DNA of 64,000 nucleotides, from contig CAZKFM010000002.1 of assembly GCA_964552195.1 (NCBI GenBank), positions 1-64,000 of the forward strand, given 5' to 3'. This stretch comes from CAZKAP01 sp964552195. GTDB lineage: Bacteria > Bacteroidota > Bacteroidia > Flavobacteriales > Flavobacteriaceae. The notes beneath the pieces were generated by a model. It saw nothing but the letters and a program-made list of their open reading frames with translations, was not told the DNA's origin and searched no databases. Positions within the stretch are counted from its first letter, which is position 1, and each line of letters opens with the position of its first letter. A program made the translations under genes and the position numbers. Below are positions 12,101-21,565 of this stretch, in pieces.

Positions 12101-15100
12101 CACAGCGGCGATCTCTTGATTGGCAGGCGTAGAGGCTCCTCCTAGCTCGGATCTGAGCTCGACCTGTCCGTTGCCATTGGCAATCAGTTTGACAAAATTG
12201 TCCTCGTCCAGGCCGAACCAGATACCTGCCTGTTCGGAATTGTTGGTCCCATCTGCATAGGGCTCCACGATGGTGGTGGAAATATTGAAGCTGCTCTGTG
12301 CACCTGCATCGAAGCCTACGCCCAGGGTGTTGATCTGGGAATTAACCTCAGTGCTTGAGCTATTGGTAACATAGGCAATACCCTTGTTCGCGGTGATGAT
12401 CAGATTATCGCCGGTTACTTGCAGTTGGCCGGGTTCGAATCCGGGAACATCCGGGTTGCTAATGGGTCCGTCTGCAGCCAGGCGGGCTGAAGGATTGTCC
12501 ACCATGGTAAACCCTGTGTCAGCCAGGCCACCTTCGCTGCCATCAAATGTCAGGCTATAGGGCAGACTAACTTCAATCTGATCGCAGTCCAGGGTGCTGA
12601 TGGGTGAACAGGGATTGGCTTCCGCCACATCGAGCACATCGATGGTCACCTGAGCCGTTTCCGTATTGGTCCCGTCGCTTACGCTAACGGTCAGCACATA
12701 TTGGGCCGTGGTTTCGAAATCGAGCAGTGCCAGGGTAGTGATAGCGCCGCTGTTTTCGTCTATTGTGAAGACATTGTCGTCGTTGCCCGCTGTAATATCA
12801 AAAGTGAGCAGGGCCGAATCGTTATCGGTAGCCTCTACCGTTCCTACCTCGGTTCCTATGACTACATCTTCATTTGCGCTGAAGGACTGATCGGCAAGTA
12901 CCGGTGGCAGGTTCACCAGAGGGGCCTCCGTAACCGTCACGGTCCAGACCTGTTCCGCACCATCCTGGGCGGCAACCGTATACGGGAAATCCGTACTAAA
13001 GTCTTGTTCTGTGCCCGATTCCGGATCGATCGTGGCATCGGCAGAGACCTCGATGGTTGGAGTGAGTGTGCTAAGAGGGCTGCCGTTGGCGACTTCGATG
13101 CTCACCGTATGGGCTACTGCATCGATAACGGCTGGGCCGGTTTGCTCGGGGAAACTGAAAGCGGTAATGTCGTTTTCGGACGAAAGCGGACCGGTTACCA
13201 ATAGATCCGCATCGAGGATGGCGGGCTGGAATCCCTGGGCCGTGGCAATGATCTGGTTGCTTCGGGTATCCCCATCGATCAGGGCCGTGGCATCCATAGA
13301 AAATTCGATCGCACCGAGTGCGGCTGTACCGGGTAACGCCAACCAGTCGTTGGAATCCGTGTTATTCTTGCTCACTGTATTGACCACATCGTTGATCACC
13401 AGTCCGATGGTTGCAGCTCCATCTCCGCTCAGGGTGCTCGAGAAGGTACCTGAGGTCCCTTCGACCAGCTCATTGTTCGTCGGGTTGGGATCGAACGCGA
13501 GTACACCATTTACGGGAGTTCCAATACTCTCTACCACATCGATATAGTTGATCTTGGTGTTGAATCCACCCAGGGCGTTCACGGTTAACCGTCCATCGCT
13601 TACTTGCACGACGATGGTGCCGTTTTGTACTTCTCCGGGAGTCGGTACGAAGGCCGGAATAACGGTGTATCCTTCTACCGTGGCGCTGTAGCGGCTGTCC
13701 ACATTGTTGGTGTCTATGTCTCCCAGGGAAATGGTGACGGAATAAACGCCGTTAGGAACCTCGAGCTCCCAGTAGTTTTCTTCGCCTCGGGGCTGTCCGG
13801 ACCAGGACTGGTTTCCGCCGGTATTGGACATGATATTGTCCCCCTGCATATGGATCAGGGTACCTTCCAGTTTTTCCTGATCGGAGGCGGCACCGTATCC
13901 TCCACCCAGACGGTTCCGCTCGGCACCGGGGCCATTGCCAGTAGCCTCAGCCGATATGTCTGCGGGAATGTCAGTAGCGGCATTGATCCATCCATAGGAG
14001 TAATCCGTACCGTTAACTGTGACTACGGAATTGGCGTTGCCATACTCCTTACCGTAATCGGCCAGATAGTTGGCCGGAGGAGTCAGAGAGGCCGGGTTGG
14101 TTTGGAAATTGATATGGGCCTCGAAGGGATCCGTGACAACCGTCACGGTCACAGTCCATATTTGCGTGGTTAACCCGTCTTCGGCCGTAACCGTATAAAA
14201 GACAGGATTGGTAAAGTCAATTGCCCCGGATGCAGGATCGACCGTTGCCCCGTCCGACAGAGTAATGGTTGGGGTTAGGCTGGTGACGTCCGTTCCGGCG
14301 GGTACCTCCAGGCTTACGGTATGGTTTATCGTATCAATGACTTCGGCATTCAGCTGCCCGGCAATGGTGAAGCTAGTGATGTCCGTCTCGACAGAGGCTG
14401 GCGGGGCTGCTTCCGTAACTGTTACGGTCCATTCCTGCAAGCTGCCATCCTCTGCGGTCACGGTATAGATGAACGGGCTGCTAAAGTCCCGCTCGGTGCC
14501 CGAAATCGGGTCGATGCTGGCCTCAGCCGAAACCTCAATGGTAGGGATTAAGGCGGCAAGGGTACTCCCGTTTTCAACCTCGATGCTCACGGTATGAGTC
14601 CCCGGATCGATGATAGCCGGTCCGGTCTGTTCGGCGAAGCTGAATGAGATGATATCGTTTTCGCTGGACTGGACCACAGGCAGAATCTCGATGGCCATCA
14701 GGATACCGTTGTTTACGGAAGCCAGGAAGTCCACATTGAGTTCCCCATCCGAAACCGTTGTGGTGAAGGATTGTAGCGTGATCACACCTTTTCCATAGGT
14801 GCCGGCCAGGTCGATGTCGTCCAGAACCACGCTTCCCTCTACGGAGACATCGAAAATTCGATTACCTGCCGCAGCGTAAAAATTGTCCGCCATGTGCAGA
14901 GTCACGGTGTATTCACCATTGGTCACCGGGAAGGCGTAGCCGAAGTCTGGGCCGAATCGCCTGGGAAAATAAAGATTTTCCTCACCACTATTCGGCGTAT
15001 AGGAGGTAGTTGAAGTCTGAGTAGGCTGATTCTCGACCAGATATTGGGTGTCCTCCGCTGCGAAAATATCGCCGCCTTTATCGTACTCTGCCCCAGCAAT

Positions 15101-17800
15101 ATTCATACGGAAGGGAGTCGAAATCGGGTCTGGGATAAAGGCCGTGACCAGCAAATCCACATCGAGTTGGGCGGGCTGGAATCCCTGTGCGGTAGCAATG
15201 ATCTGGTTATCGCGGGTGTCCCCATCGACCAGAGCGGAGGCATCCATGGCGAATTCGAATACACCAGGAACGTCCGTTGTAGGCATGGTAAGCCAGTCGT
15301 TGGTGGTGGCCGTCGTATTGGTCCCGTCGATGTCGTCGTCGATCACCAGACCGATTCCCGTGGCGCCTACTCCATTGAGTGTGCTGCTGAAAGTTCCTGT
15401 GGTTCCCTCAACCAGCTCGCTGCTGACCATTAATGGGTCAAAAGCCAGTACGCCGGAAACCGGTGTGCCCGTGCTTTCCACCACATCGATGTAGTTGATT
15501 TTGCTGTTGAAACCACCCAGGCCGTTCACAGTAAGCAGGCCATCGGAAACTTGTACGATTAGAGTGCCTTCACGGACTTCACCCGGTGTCGGGATAAAAG
15601 CAGGCACAGCCGTATACCCTTCGACCGTTGCGCTGTGGCGGCTGTCTAAGCTGGTACTCACGTCTCCTATGGAAACGGTCACCTCATAGACCCCGTCGGG
15701 CACTTCTAGTTCCCAGTAACTCTCCTCTCCGCGGGGCTGACCGGCCCATGAGGGAATATTATCTCCCTGGAAATGAACCAGTGTTCCTTTCAATTTTTCT
15801 AGATCGGAGGCGGCAGCGTAACCCGAGCCAAGTCGGTTCCGCTCGGCTCCGTTATTATTCCCAGCTACGGCCTCATCGGAAAGGTCATTGGGCTGGTTAT
15901 CCGCTACTTTTTTCCAGCCGTAAGAATAGTCTTCTCCATCAATGGATACCACAGAATTGGGGTCGCCAAAGCCTTTACCATAATCCGCCTGATAACCCAA
16001 GGGAGGAGTCAGTGAAGCCGGATCCGGCTGGAAATTGATGTGCGCTTCAAAGGGAAGGGCAGCCGTTGTTACGGTCACCGTCCATTCCTGCGTAGTTGTC
16101 CCATCTTCAGCGGTCACTATATAGCTGAGCGGGCTGGTGAAATCTTGCTGGGTGTCCGAAAGTGGCGATACAGTCGCTCCGTCTGACAGGGTGAGGGTCG
16201 GAGAAAGGGCACTGATATCGGTACCACCGGGCATCTCGATGCTAACGGTATGGTTAACAGCATCGATTACTGCTGTGCCGGTTTCTCCGGGTATCGTAAA
16301 GGCCAGGATATCCGTCTCGTCCGAAGCGGGTGCCGCGGCTTGAGCGACTATGGCATAATTGATCTTGGTGTTGTTTGCCCCGGGGTCATCGGCGTCCAGA
16401 GTGAGTTTGCCGTCGGTTACCTCTACGATCAGTGTTCCGGAAGTATATCTTCCAGGGTCTCCATTGGACAGGTTGCTGTCTACGTCATAAATGGGAATAA
16501 CTACCTCACCTTCCGCGCGAATGAAGTGGTTCGGTGTTTCTATAAGATTACCATCCTGATTAGAGTCACCTACACTCACCGTAACCTCGTACCATCCGTT
16601 GGGCAGAGCGATTTCCCAGACTCCCTCATTACTCCGGTTTCCGGTCCAGCTGGCAATATCGTTACCCTGCATATGTACCAGGGTTTCCTGTCTAAGGTCC
16701 AGGGAGGGGTAGTCTCCACGATTCCTGCCCACACCCGTAGATGGTTGGGTCAGATCAATAGGCAGACCGTCCGATAGCTTGATCCACCCATAGGTCAATC
16801 CTCCGCCTTTGGAACCATAGGCCTGTCCGAAATCCTTTAGGTAGCCTGCAGGAGGAGTCGTGGGCTCGTCCTGGAAGTTGATCTGATAGGGGAAAGAGGC
16901 GACAAAAGGTTCGGTCACGCTTACCGTCTGCGAGGTGGTGGCCGTATTACCGGCGGCATCCGTTACCCGCAGTACGACCGTGTAATCGCCGTCTGCAGGA
17001 TAGGTGTTCGTTGGCGAGACTCCGGTACCCTCATAGGTTCCGTCACCGTCAAAGTCCCATTCATATAGGGTAATTCCGTTGTCGTCCTGGGAAGCAGATC
17101 CATCAAAATCGACCACGAGGTCGTTGGCCGTAAAGGTGAATAATGCCAGTGGATCGCTATCCACCTGCTCGGTTACTACCTCGGTATAATCAGTGCCCAG
17201 TCGGATCGGGCCTATGTTGCCTTCGTTTGCGGTTGAAGTGGAGCTAATGAATATACGCGCCAGCTGAGGTGTCCCGCTTACGGCATGTGTTCCTACGGCT
17301 GTATAGGTGTTATTGGCTTCGTTCGTATCCGGATTTATGATGTATTCGTACGATACGGTACCACTACCGTCCCAGATACCTTTAACCAGGATTTGCAGAG
17401 TTTGACCGGGGTAGATATTCTCCTGCACGTTGTTGGCGGAGTTTGCACCTCCCAGGGTTACTGCAGCCGCAAAGTCACCTCCGTAGCGACCAACCCGATG
17501 CCTTACCCAGTCCGTTCCACTTCCGTGGTCGACCTGAGCAGCTACCCTGAAGCGATTAGATTCGCCCCCACCCAATTCGTTCACCTTGAAGTAGGTAGCA
17601 AAATAGAAGGGAACCCCGGACTCAATGTCGACGGGGTTGTTAATCAGGGTCTCGTAATCGTAAACCGTAGCATCGTTTAAAAATTCGAGGGAGTTTGTTG
17701 TGTTTGACGTTAGAGCGGTTGCCGATACACTGATGTCGTCATCGGTGCCATTCTCTTTGGTCCATGCGCCTCCGGCGACGGATTCCAGTTCCCCCAGTGC
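1..17800 (-). CDS. Giant secreted multidomain protein, main body (partial, runs off left edge)
   Basis: The minus frame is open without a stop from 17800 to the window edge, about 5,930 codons. Approximate module order, N to C (window positions): LamG/beta-sandwich (17800-17160), PKD (17130-16920), galactose-binding-like (16900-16340, 16050-15480, 14120-13530, 11530-11010, 4570-4050), DUF5018-like Ig modules (16330-16070, 14690-14120, 13190-12930), malectin (15120-14690), cadherin-like (12930-12630), LamG-like (12615-11850, 8370-7600), SbsA-type Ig (10995-10690, 7600-7260), glucose/sorbosone dehydrogenase-like propellers (10680-9330, 7250-5800), choice-of-anchor-D-like (9310-9000, 5790-5480), OmpL47-like (4040-3780), He_PIG and tandem cadherin-like (2720-2170), then PKD and malectin alternating to the edge. 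Such architectures are typical of type IX-secreted surface proteins; a C-terminal sorting domain would lie outside the window. Likely role, inferred: polysaccharide binding or adhesion, possibly with sugar oxidation. It lacks its own start and signal peptide because an in-frame TAA at 17801 separates it from the upstream piece. Confidence 0.85.
271..384 (-). repeat. PKD-encoding direct repeat, second copy
   Basis: Second copy of the 1-114 sequence, offset by 270 bases. Identity at DNA level, beyond protein similarity, points to recent duplication or gene conversion. Such repeats are prone to copy-number change and to assembly collapse. Confidence 0.9.
400..900 (-). repeat. Malectin-encoding cassette, copy A
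   Basis: Encodes a malectin-type carbohydrate-binding module (LRINAGGPE start, then a DQFFLGGKAYENAS stretch, then LHFAEIYWGA). It is strongly similar at DNA and protein level to the cassette at 1160-1640, with a PKD module between. Malectin modules bind oligosaccharides in characterised relatives; the ligand here is unknown. Confidence 0.8.
1160..1640 (-). repeat. Malectin-encoding cassette, copy B
   Basis: Second malectin module with the same LRINAGGPE entry, VLYQTERSA and LHFAEIYWGA signatures as 400-900. The pair, alternating with PKD modules, looks like a duplicated malectin-PKD unit of about 740 bases. Confidence 0.8.
5800..7250 (-). other. Glucose/sorbosone dehydrogenase-like propeller module 2 of the giant protein
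   Basis: About 480 residues resembling soluble PQQ-type sugar dehydrogenases: a start with GPDGKLYA-type strands, then NSIAFDP, then an RNAYDLIWHTNGWLY stretch whose Arg-Asn pair matches the cofactor-contacting pair of the family, and GHPNPLRGEF near the end. Catalytic competence cannot be judged by eye. It is followed C-terminally by a choice-of-anchor-D-like module. It is the second copy of 9330-10680. Confidence 0.7.
7600..8370 (-). repeat. LamG-like cassette, third copy in the giant gene
   Basis: Encodes CSPISTLDCDQI at its start, GFTMVDNPSARI, and ends with YDNLSFAGVFASKRRED and FEDFSISG. It is highly similar to 11850-12615 and more distantly to the N-terminal module at 17860-18680. The starts of the two close copies are about 4.24 kb apart. 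Confidence 0.85.
9330..10680 (-). other. Glucose/sorbosone dehydrogenase-like propeller module 1 of the giant protein
   Basis: First of two homologous propeller modules, with the IRNAYDLVWHSNGQLY signature, GYYGHPNPLRGEF and SPNGVIEY shared with the copy at 5800-7250. It lies between an SbsA-type Ig module and a choice-of-anchor-D-like module, the same neighbours as the second copy, so the whole set was duplicated. Confidence 0.7.
11850..12615 (-). repeat. LamG-like cassette, second copy in the giant gene
   Basis: Shares CSPISTLDCDQI, GFTMVDNPSARL, FGLDEDNFVKL and YDNQSFAGIFASKRRED with the 7600-8370 cassette. Concanavalin-like jelly rolls of this kind usually bind glycans; no ligand can be read from the sequence. 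Confidence 0.85.
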
Positions 17801-18730
17801 TTAAGTGTCGAAATCTTCGATAAAGTTAAATCCTGCTGGAGGCGGAGTTACGGCCTGCTCTATTGAGAAGCTTTTGAATGTGGTAGTAAAGGACTGATCT
17901 ACCGCAGCATTTCTATGGCTGGTAAAGATACCGGCAAAACTGGCCGTAGCCGTTCCTCCGTCGTAGGTTACACCACTATAAAAAGACGCGGGTGTGGCAA
18001 TACTGGAGGCGCCACCTTCTTCTACAAGTATTTCAGCTCCCGTTCCCAGAGTGTAATAACCCCGGACTTCGTTATTCACAGGATCGAGCTCCATGCGCAG
18101 CGTGACTTCTCCTGTGTTTGAGGCAATGTTGAGGGTGTTTAATTCAATAACGGTCTCGGCGGTTAGGTCCTCAACCTGCAATTGCACTTTCCTGCTGTTG
18201 GTGCCTGTCTTGACCAGCACCAGTTTTGCGTAGTGATCCTCATCCAATCCAAAATACAAACCTGCCTGCTGCGAACTGTTCCCCGTGCTGACTGAGAAGT
18301 CAGGGTTATCCAGCACAAGGGTTATATCAAACACCTGGGCCGGGGCATCAATACCTACCCCCAGCGCGTTCATCTGTGAGTTGGTATTACTACTTGCTGG
18401 AAGACCCGTTCCCGGTGGAGTCCTAAACAGTATTCCCTTGGTACTGATAATGGACAGCCCAACTCCATCAGTTCTGGAAACCAAACTGGGGGCATAACCC
18501 GGGACATTGGGATCGGCGATCGCATCGTCACTGGAAAGCCTGAAACTCGGCTCCAGAACCATGGTGAAACCGGAGTCCGAGATGTTGCCACCGGAAGACG
18601 TAAAATCCAATGAAACAGGAAGTGTCTCCTCGATGTCCGCGCAATCCAGGGTACTGATGGGATTGCATACCTGGGCCCGGCCCATGATGGTGAAAATGGA
18701 AATTAGCAGGAATAATTTCAGCGTTTTCAT
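17801..18730 (-). CDS. N-terminal fragment of the giant protein (signal peptide plus LamG-like domain), ended by an in-frame TAA
   Basis: This 309-residue product starts at an ATG giving a clear Sec signal peptide (Lys near the N-terminus, a hydrophobic run, then GRAQ and cleavage around residue 20). A GTG 111 bases upstream keeps the frame open but would bury the signal, so I chose the ATG at 18730. Residues ~20-290 form a LamG-like module resembling the two later copies in the giant protein (cysteine-bearing start, TLDC, then GFTM, then a GLYFGLDEDHYAKL-type strand). The reading stops at TAA (17801-17803) inside a new domain beginning EDFDT. The same frame continues directly with ALGELESVAGGAW, the usual continuation of that type of domain. 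It is probably the broken 5' end of one gene and not an independent protein; a sequencing error is the main alternative. Confidence 0.75.
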   Translation of the reverse strand: MKTLKLFLLISIFTIMGRAQVCNPISTLDCADIEETLPVSLDFTSSGGNISDSGFTMVLEPSFRLSSDDAIADPNVPGYAPSLVSRTDGVGLSIISTKGILFRTPPGTGLPASSNTNSQMNALGVGIDAPAQVFDITLVLDNPDFSVSTGNSSQQAGLYFGLDEDHYAKLVLVKTGTNSRKVQLQVEDLTAETVIELNTLNIASNTGEVTLRMELDPVNNEVRGYYTLGTGAEILVEEGGASSIATPASFYSGVTYDGGTATASFAGIFTSHRNAAVDQSFTTTFKSFSIEQAVTPPPAGFNFIEDFDT

Positions 18731-19407
18731 AAAGTGCACTTGATTAGTGTTGGTGGAGTAAAAATTTGTATGGGATGGCTTAGCGGAACGCATATCCGCA
18801 TCCACGGGATTTGCTTTTGGAAATGTGTTTTTTTTGACCACAGTTACCTTATTCGTTAAAGGAACCGAGTCTCAATCCAGGCCATAATAAACTAGGCCGT
18901 GCACAGTCACTAAAACTGATCGTTTTGAACAGATTGGGGGTATCTAAAGACGTGGGGCGATGGGATCAGTGAAGAGTAGTGGTGTTTTCTATACGATTGA
19001 GTTTGATCGGTTACTTTGGGTTATTTAGTTGTTTCAATTATTATTTTTCGCAATAAATTCACGAATGATTTGCCAATGTATTAAAAATGAGTTTTCCAGA
19101 ATTGAGTAAAATTTATCCGTTAACCTTTTTTTAATGAACACAATTCGCTGTAAAATAGAACAAGCGGTTGTATTCGTTTGAATAAACATCGCAGGATTCG
19201 TTAATCGATAGATTTCATCGGTGAAGTGTGAATCGGGTGGGTATGACCGTAAGAAAATGCTTCCAAATATTCCAAATTATAAAAGAGGTCGAATCGGCGT
19301 AAGTACGAAATATCAGATGAAAATTCCGGCAACTTAAAAAGCAGGACGTTCCGAATTAATTCCCTTAAATTGCTTAGAACAGAAACTTTTAAAATCATTA
19401 ATGTTTT
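18731..19407. other. AT-rich divergent intergenic region
   Basis: About 680 bases separate the giant gene from the acylase gene. The part from ~18960 is clearly richer in A and T than its surroundings. It should hold the promoters of both divergent genes, but I found no clean TTG-N17-19-TAnnTTTG match on either strand. No RNA gene or convincing small coding frame is visible; a 73-codon minus frame at 19201-19422 overlaps the start of the acylase gene and has no recognisable features. Confidence 0.6.
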
Positions 19408-21477
19408 ATGAAACGCATTCAAATGGGGATGTTGGCAGTATTTGCTTTCTTCCTATCCTGCGAACAACCCGAACAACCGATCCAGATACAGTGGGATGAA
19501 TGGGGTGTTCCTCACATTCAGGCAGACACCCAGGAAGAGCTATTCTTTGCTCAGGGCTGGGCCCAGATGCACAACCATGCCAACCTGATCCTCGAACTCT
19601 ATGCTAAGTCACGCGGTCGTTCGGCGGAATACTGGGGAGTCAAGGGCCTCGAGAACGATATTATGGTCCATACCCTGGGCTTCGAGGAACTGGCCGAGGA
19701 ATGGATGCAGCAGCAGGATCCGGAACTCAAGGCCATTTTTGAATCGTTTGCCAATGGTCTTAATGCCTATGCGGAGGCCCATCCGGATGCCATCGACGAG
19801 AAGTATAGGCCTGTCCTGCCCGTTACCGTTAAGGATATCAACATGCACGGTATGTATGTGGTGTTTACCCGGTTTATCGGGGGATATGAGTTGGGCAGGG
19901 TACAGCAGTGGCCGGATATGGGATCCAATGCATACGCCATTGCCCCGTCTCGATCGGCCTCGGGCAATGCGATGCTGGTTCAGAATCCGCACCTTCCCTG
20001 GGGTGGAGAGTTTACCTGGTTTGAGTCTCACCTAAAGCTCAACGATAGCAATATGTATGGGGCGATCCTGGTCGGACTCCCCGGTATTGGCATAGGATTC
20101 AACGACCATATGGGCTGGACGCATACCGATAACACCATCGATAATGCCGACACCTATGAATTGGAGCTGAGCGGGCAAGGCTACTTGCTGGATGGAGAGG
20201 AGAAGCCTTTCGAGCTGAGCTCTAAGACTATCAAGGTGAAGCAGGAAGATGGGGGGCTACTGAATCAGGAAATTCAAATATACCGGACCGAGCACGGCCC
20301 GGTAGTGAAGAAGACGGACTCCAAGGTGCTGGCCCTAAGACTGGTGATGCAGGATCGTCCGAACTGGGGACTGCAGCACTGGAGAATGATCAACAGCCGA
20401 AACCTGCAGGAATTCGAAGAGGCTCTCAAGATGGCACAGATCGGATTTTGGAATGTGATGTATGCCGACAAACACGGGGATATTTTTTATCTGTTTAATG
20501 GCCTGGTTCCCAAGCGTTCCTCCGGGGATTGGAACTACTGGAATCGAATCATACCCGGGGGTAAATCGGAGGATATCTGGACGGAGGTGCACCCCTACGA
20601 GGATTTGCCAAAGGTTAAGAATCCTCCCGGGGGCTGGCTGCAGAATGCCAACGATCCGCCGTGGAGCAGTACGATTCCACAGACGCTTCAGCCGGAGGAC
20701 TTTCCGCCCTATATGTCACCTGTTCAGATGTACCTGCGACCGCAACGTTCGGCCAGAATGCTGATGGAAGACGACTCCATAACCTTTGACGAACTGGTGA
20801 GCTATAAGCTCTCTACCCGTGTCGAGTTCGCCGATCGAATCCTTGACGATCTCGAGCTTACCGTTAGAGAGTCCGGATCGGCCCGGGCCGGTGAAGCCAT
20901 GGATGTACTACAGGCTTGGGATCGTGAGGCCGATGCTGATAGTGAAGGCATGCTGTTGTTTTACAACTGGGCGAACAAGTTTCAGGTTTGGAACCATGAG
21001 AATTTTGAAATTCCCTGGGACGAGAACAATCCTACTTCTACCCCATATGGCATCAAGGATCCGACCCGGGCCGTCGCCCTGCTGGAGCAAAGTGCAGACG
21101 AAGTCGAGGCTGGCTTTGGAAAGCTCGATGCACCCTGGGGCGATTATTATCGGATCGTACGGGGCGAACGAAACTTGCCTGCCAATGGAATTGACGGTTC
21201 CCTTGGGGTATTCAGGGTGCTTTGGCCAGGGGGAGGAAACGGAACGAATCTTTTTGCCGGCGGAGGAGACTCCTGGGTCGGGGTAATCGAATTCGGTGAT
21301 TCCCCCAGGGCGAAGGTATTATTGAGCTATGGAAACGCCTCACAGCCGGGTTCACCCCATAATGGGGATCAACTCGAGCTTTTTTCTAAAAAGGAACTCC
21401 GCGACGCCTGGATTACTGCCGAGCAGCTGGATGGGCATGTGGTGCGAACCGAGGTGCTGGATTCGATAGTGCCGTAA
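19408..21477 (+). CDS. Penicillin acylase family N-terminal nucleophile hydrolase, predicted lipoprotein
   Basis: The 689-residue product has a lipoprotein signal with Cys18 in FFLSC, so the mature protein is probably membrane-anchored outside the cytoplasm. It resembles penicillin/acyl-homoserine-lactone acylases: an alpha region with DEWGVPHIQADT near residue 30, then the GSNAY motif, in which Ser173 would become the N-terminal nucleophile of the beta chain after self-cleavage. NPHLPW follows at ~188 and NGTNLF, near the oxyanion Asn, at ~610. The family hydrolyses amide bonds of acylated substrates; substrate (beta-lactam, AHL or other N-acyl compound) cannot be assigned. The gene is monocistronic and ends in a strong bidirectional hairpin. 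Confidence 0.88.
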   Translation: MKRIQMGMLAVFAFFLSCEQPEQPIQIQWDEWGVPHIQADTQEELFFAQGWAQMHNHANLILELYAKSRGRSAEYWGVKGLENDIMVHTLGFEELAEEWMQQQDPELKAIFESFANGLNAYAEAHPDAIDEKYRPVLPVTVKDINMHGMYVVFTRFIGGYELGRVQQWPDMGSNAYAIAPSRSASGNAMLVQNPHLPWGGEFTWFESHLKLNDSNMYGAILVGLPGIGIGFNDHMGWTHTDNTIDNADTYELELSGQGYLLDGEEKPFELSSKTIKVKQEDGGLLNQEIQIYRTEHGPVVKKTDSKVLALRLVMQDRPNWGLQHWRMINSRNLQEFEEALKMAQIGFWNVMYADKHGDIFYLFNGLVPKRSSGDWNYWNRIIPGGKSEDIWTEVHPYEDLPKVKNPPGGWLQNANDPPWSSTIPQTLQPEDFPPYMSPVQMYLRPQRSARMLMEDDSITFDELVSYKLSTRVEFADRILDDLELTVRESGSARAGEAMDVLQAWDREADADSEGMLLFYNWANKFQVWNHENFEIPWDENNPTSTPYGIKDPTRAVALLEQSADEVEAGFGKLDAPWGDYYRIVRGERNLPANGIDGSLGVFRVLWPGGGNGTNLFAGGGDSWVGVIEFGDSPRAKVLLSYGNASQPGSPHNGDQLELFSKKELRDAWITAEQLDGHVVRTEVLDSIVP

Positions 21478-21495
21478 CATTTCGAGTCTATAAAC

Positions 21496-21542
21496 AAGAA
21501 ATCCTCCACTCTGGGATTGACCCAAAGAGTGGAGGATTTCTT
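21496..21542. terminator. Strong bidirectional intrinsic terminator
   Basis: Perfect 17-base arms (21496-21512 and 21526-21542) enclose a 13-base loop that can itself pair GGG with CCC. A and T runs flank both sides, so it can stop transcription from the acylase gene (plus) and from the oxidoreductase gene (minus) that converge here. Confidence 0.9.
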
Positions 21543-21565
21543 TCCTTATGGAGGGCCGCAGCAGG

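Noticed and set aside
30..17680. Many further plus-strand frames of 60-260 codons across the first 17.7 kb
   Set aside because: All oppose the single long minus frame carrying clear PKD, malectin, LamG and other modules; their abundance comes from the repeated Thr/Val/Asp-rich coding strand.
19201..19422. A 73-codon minus-strand frame in the AT-rich intergenic region
   Set aside because: It overlaps the acylase start, has no recognisable features, and looks like chance in AT-rich DNA.
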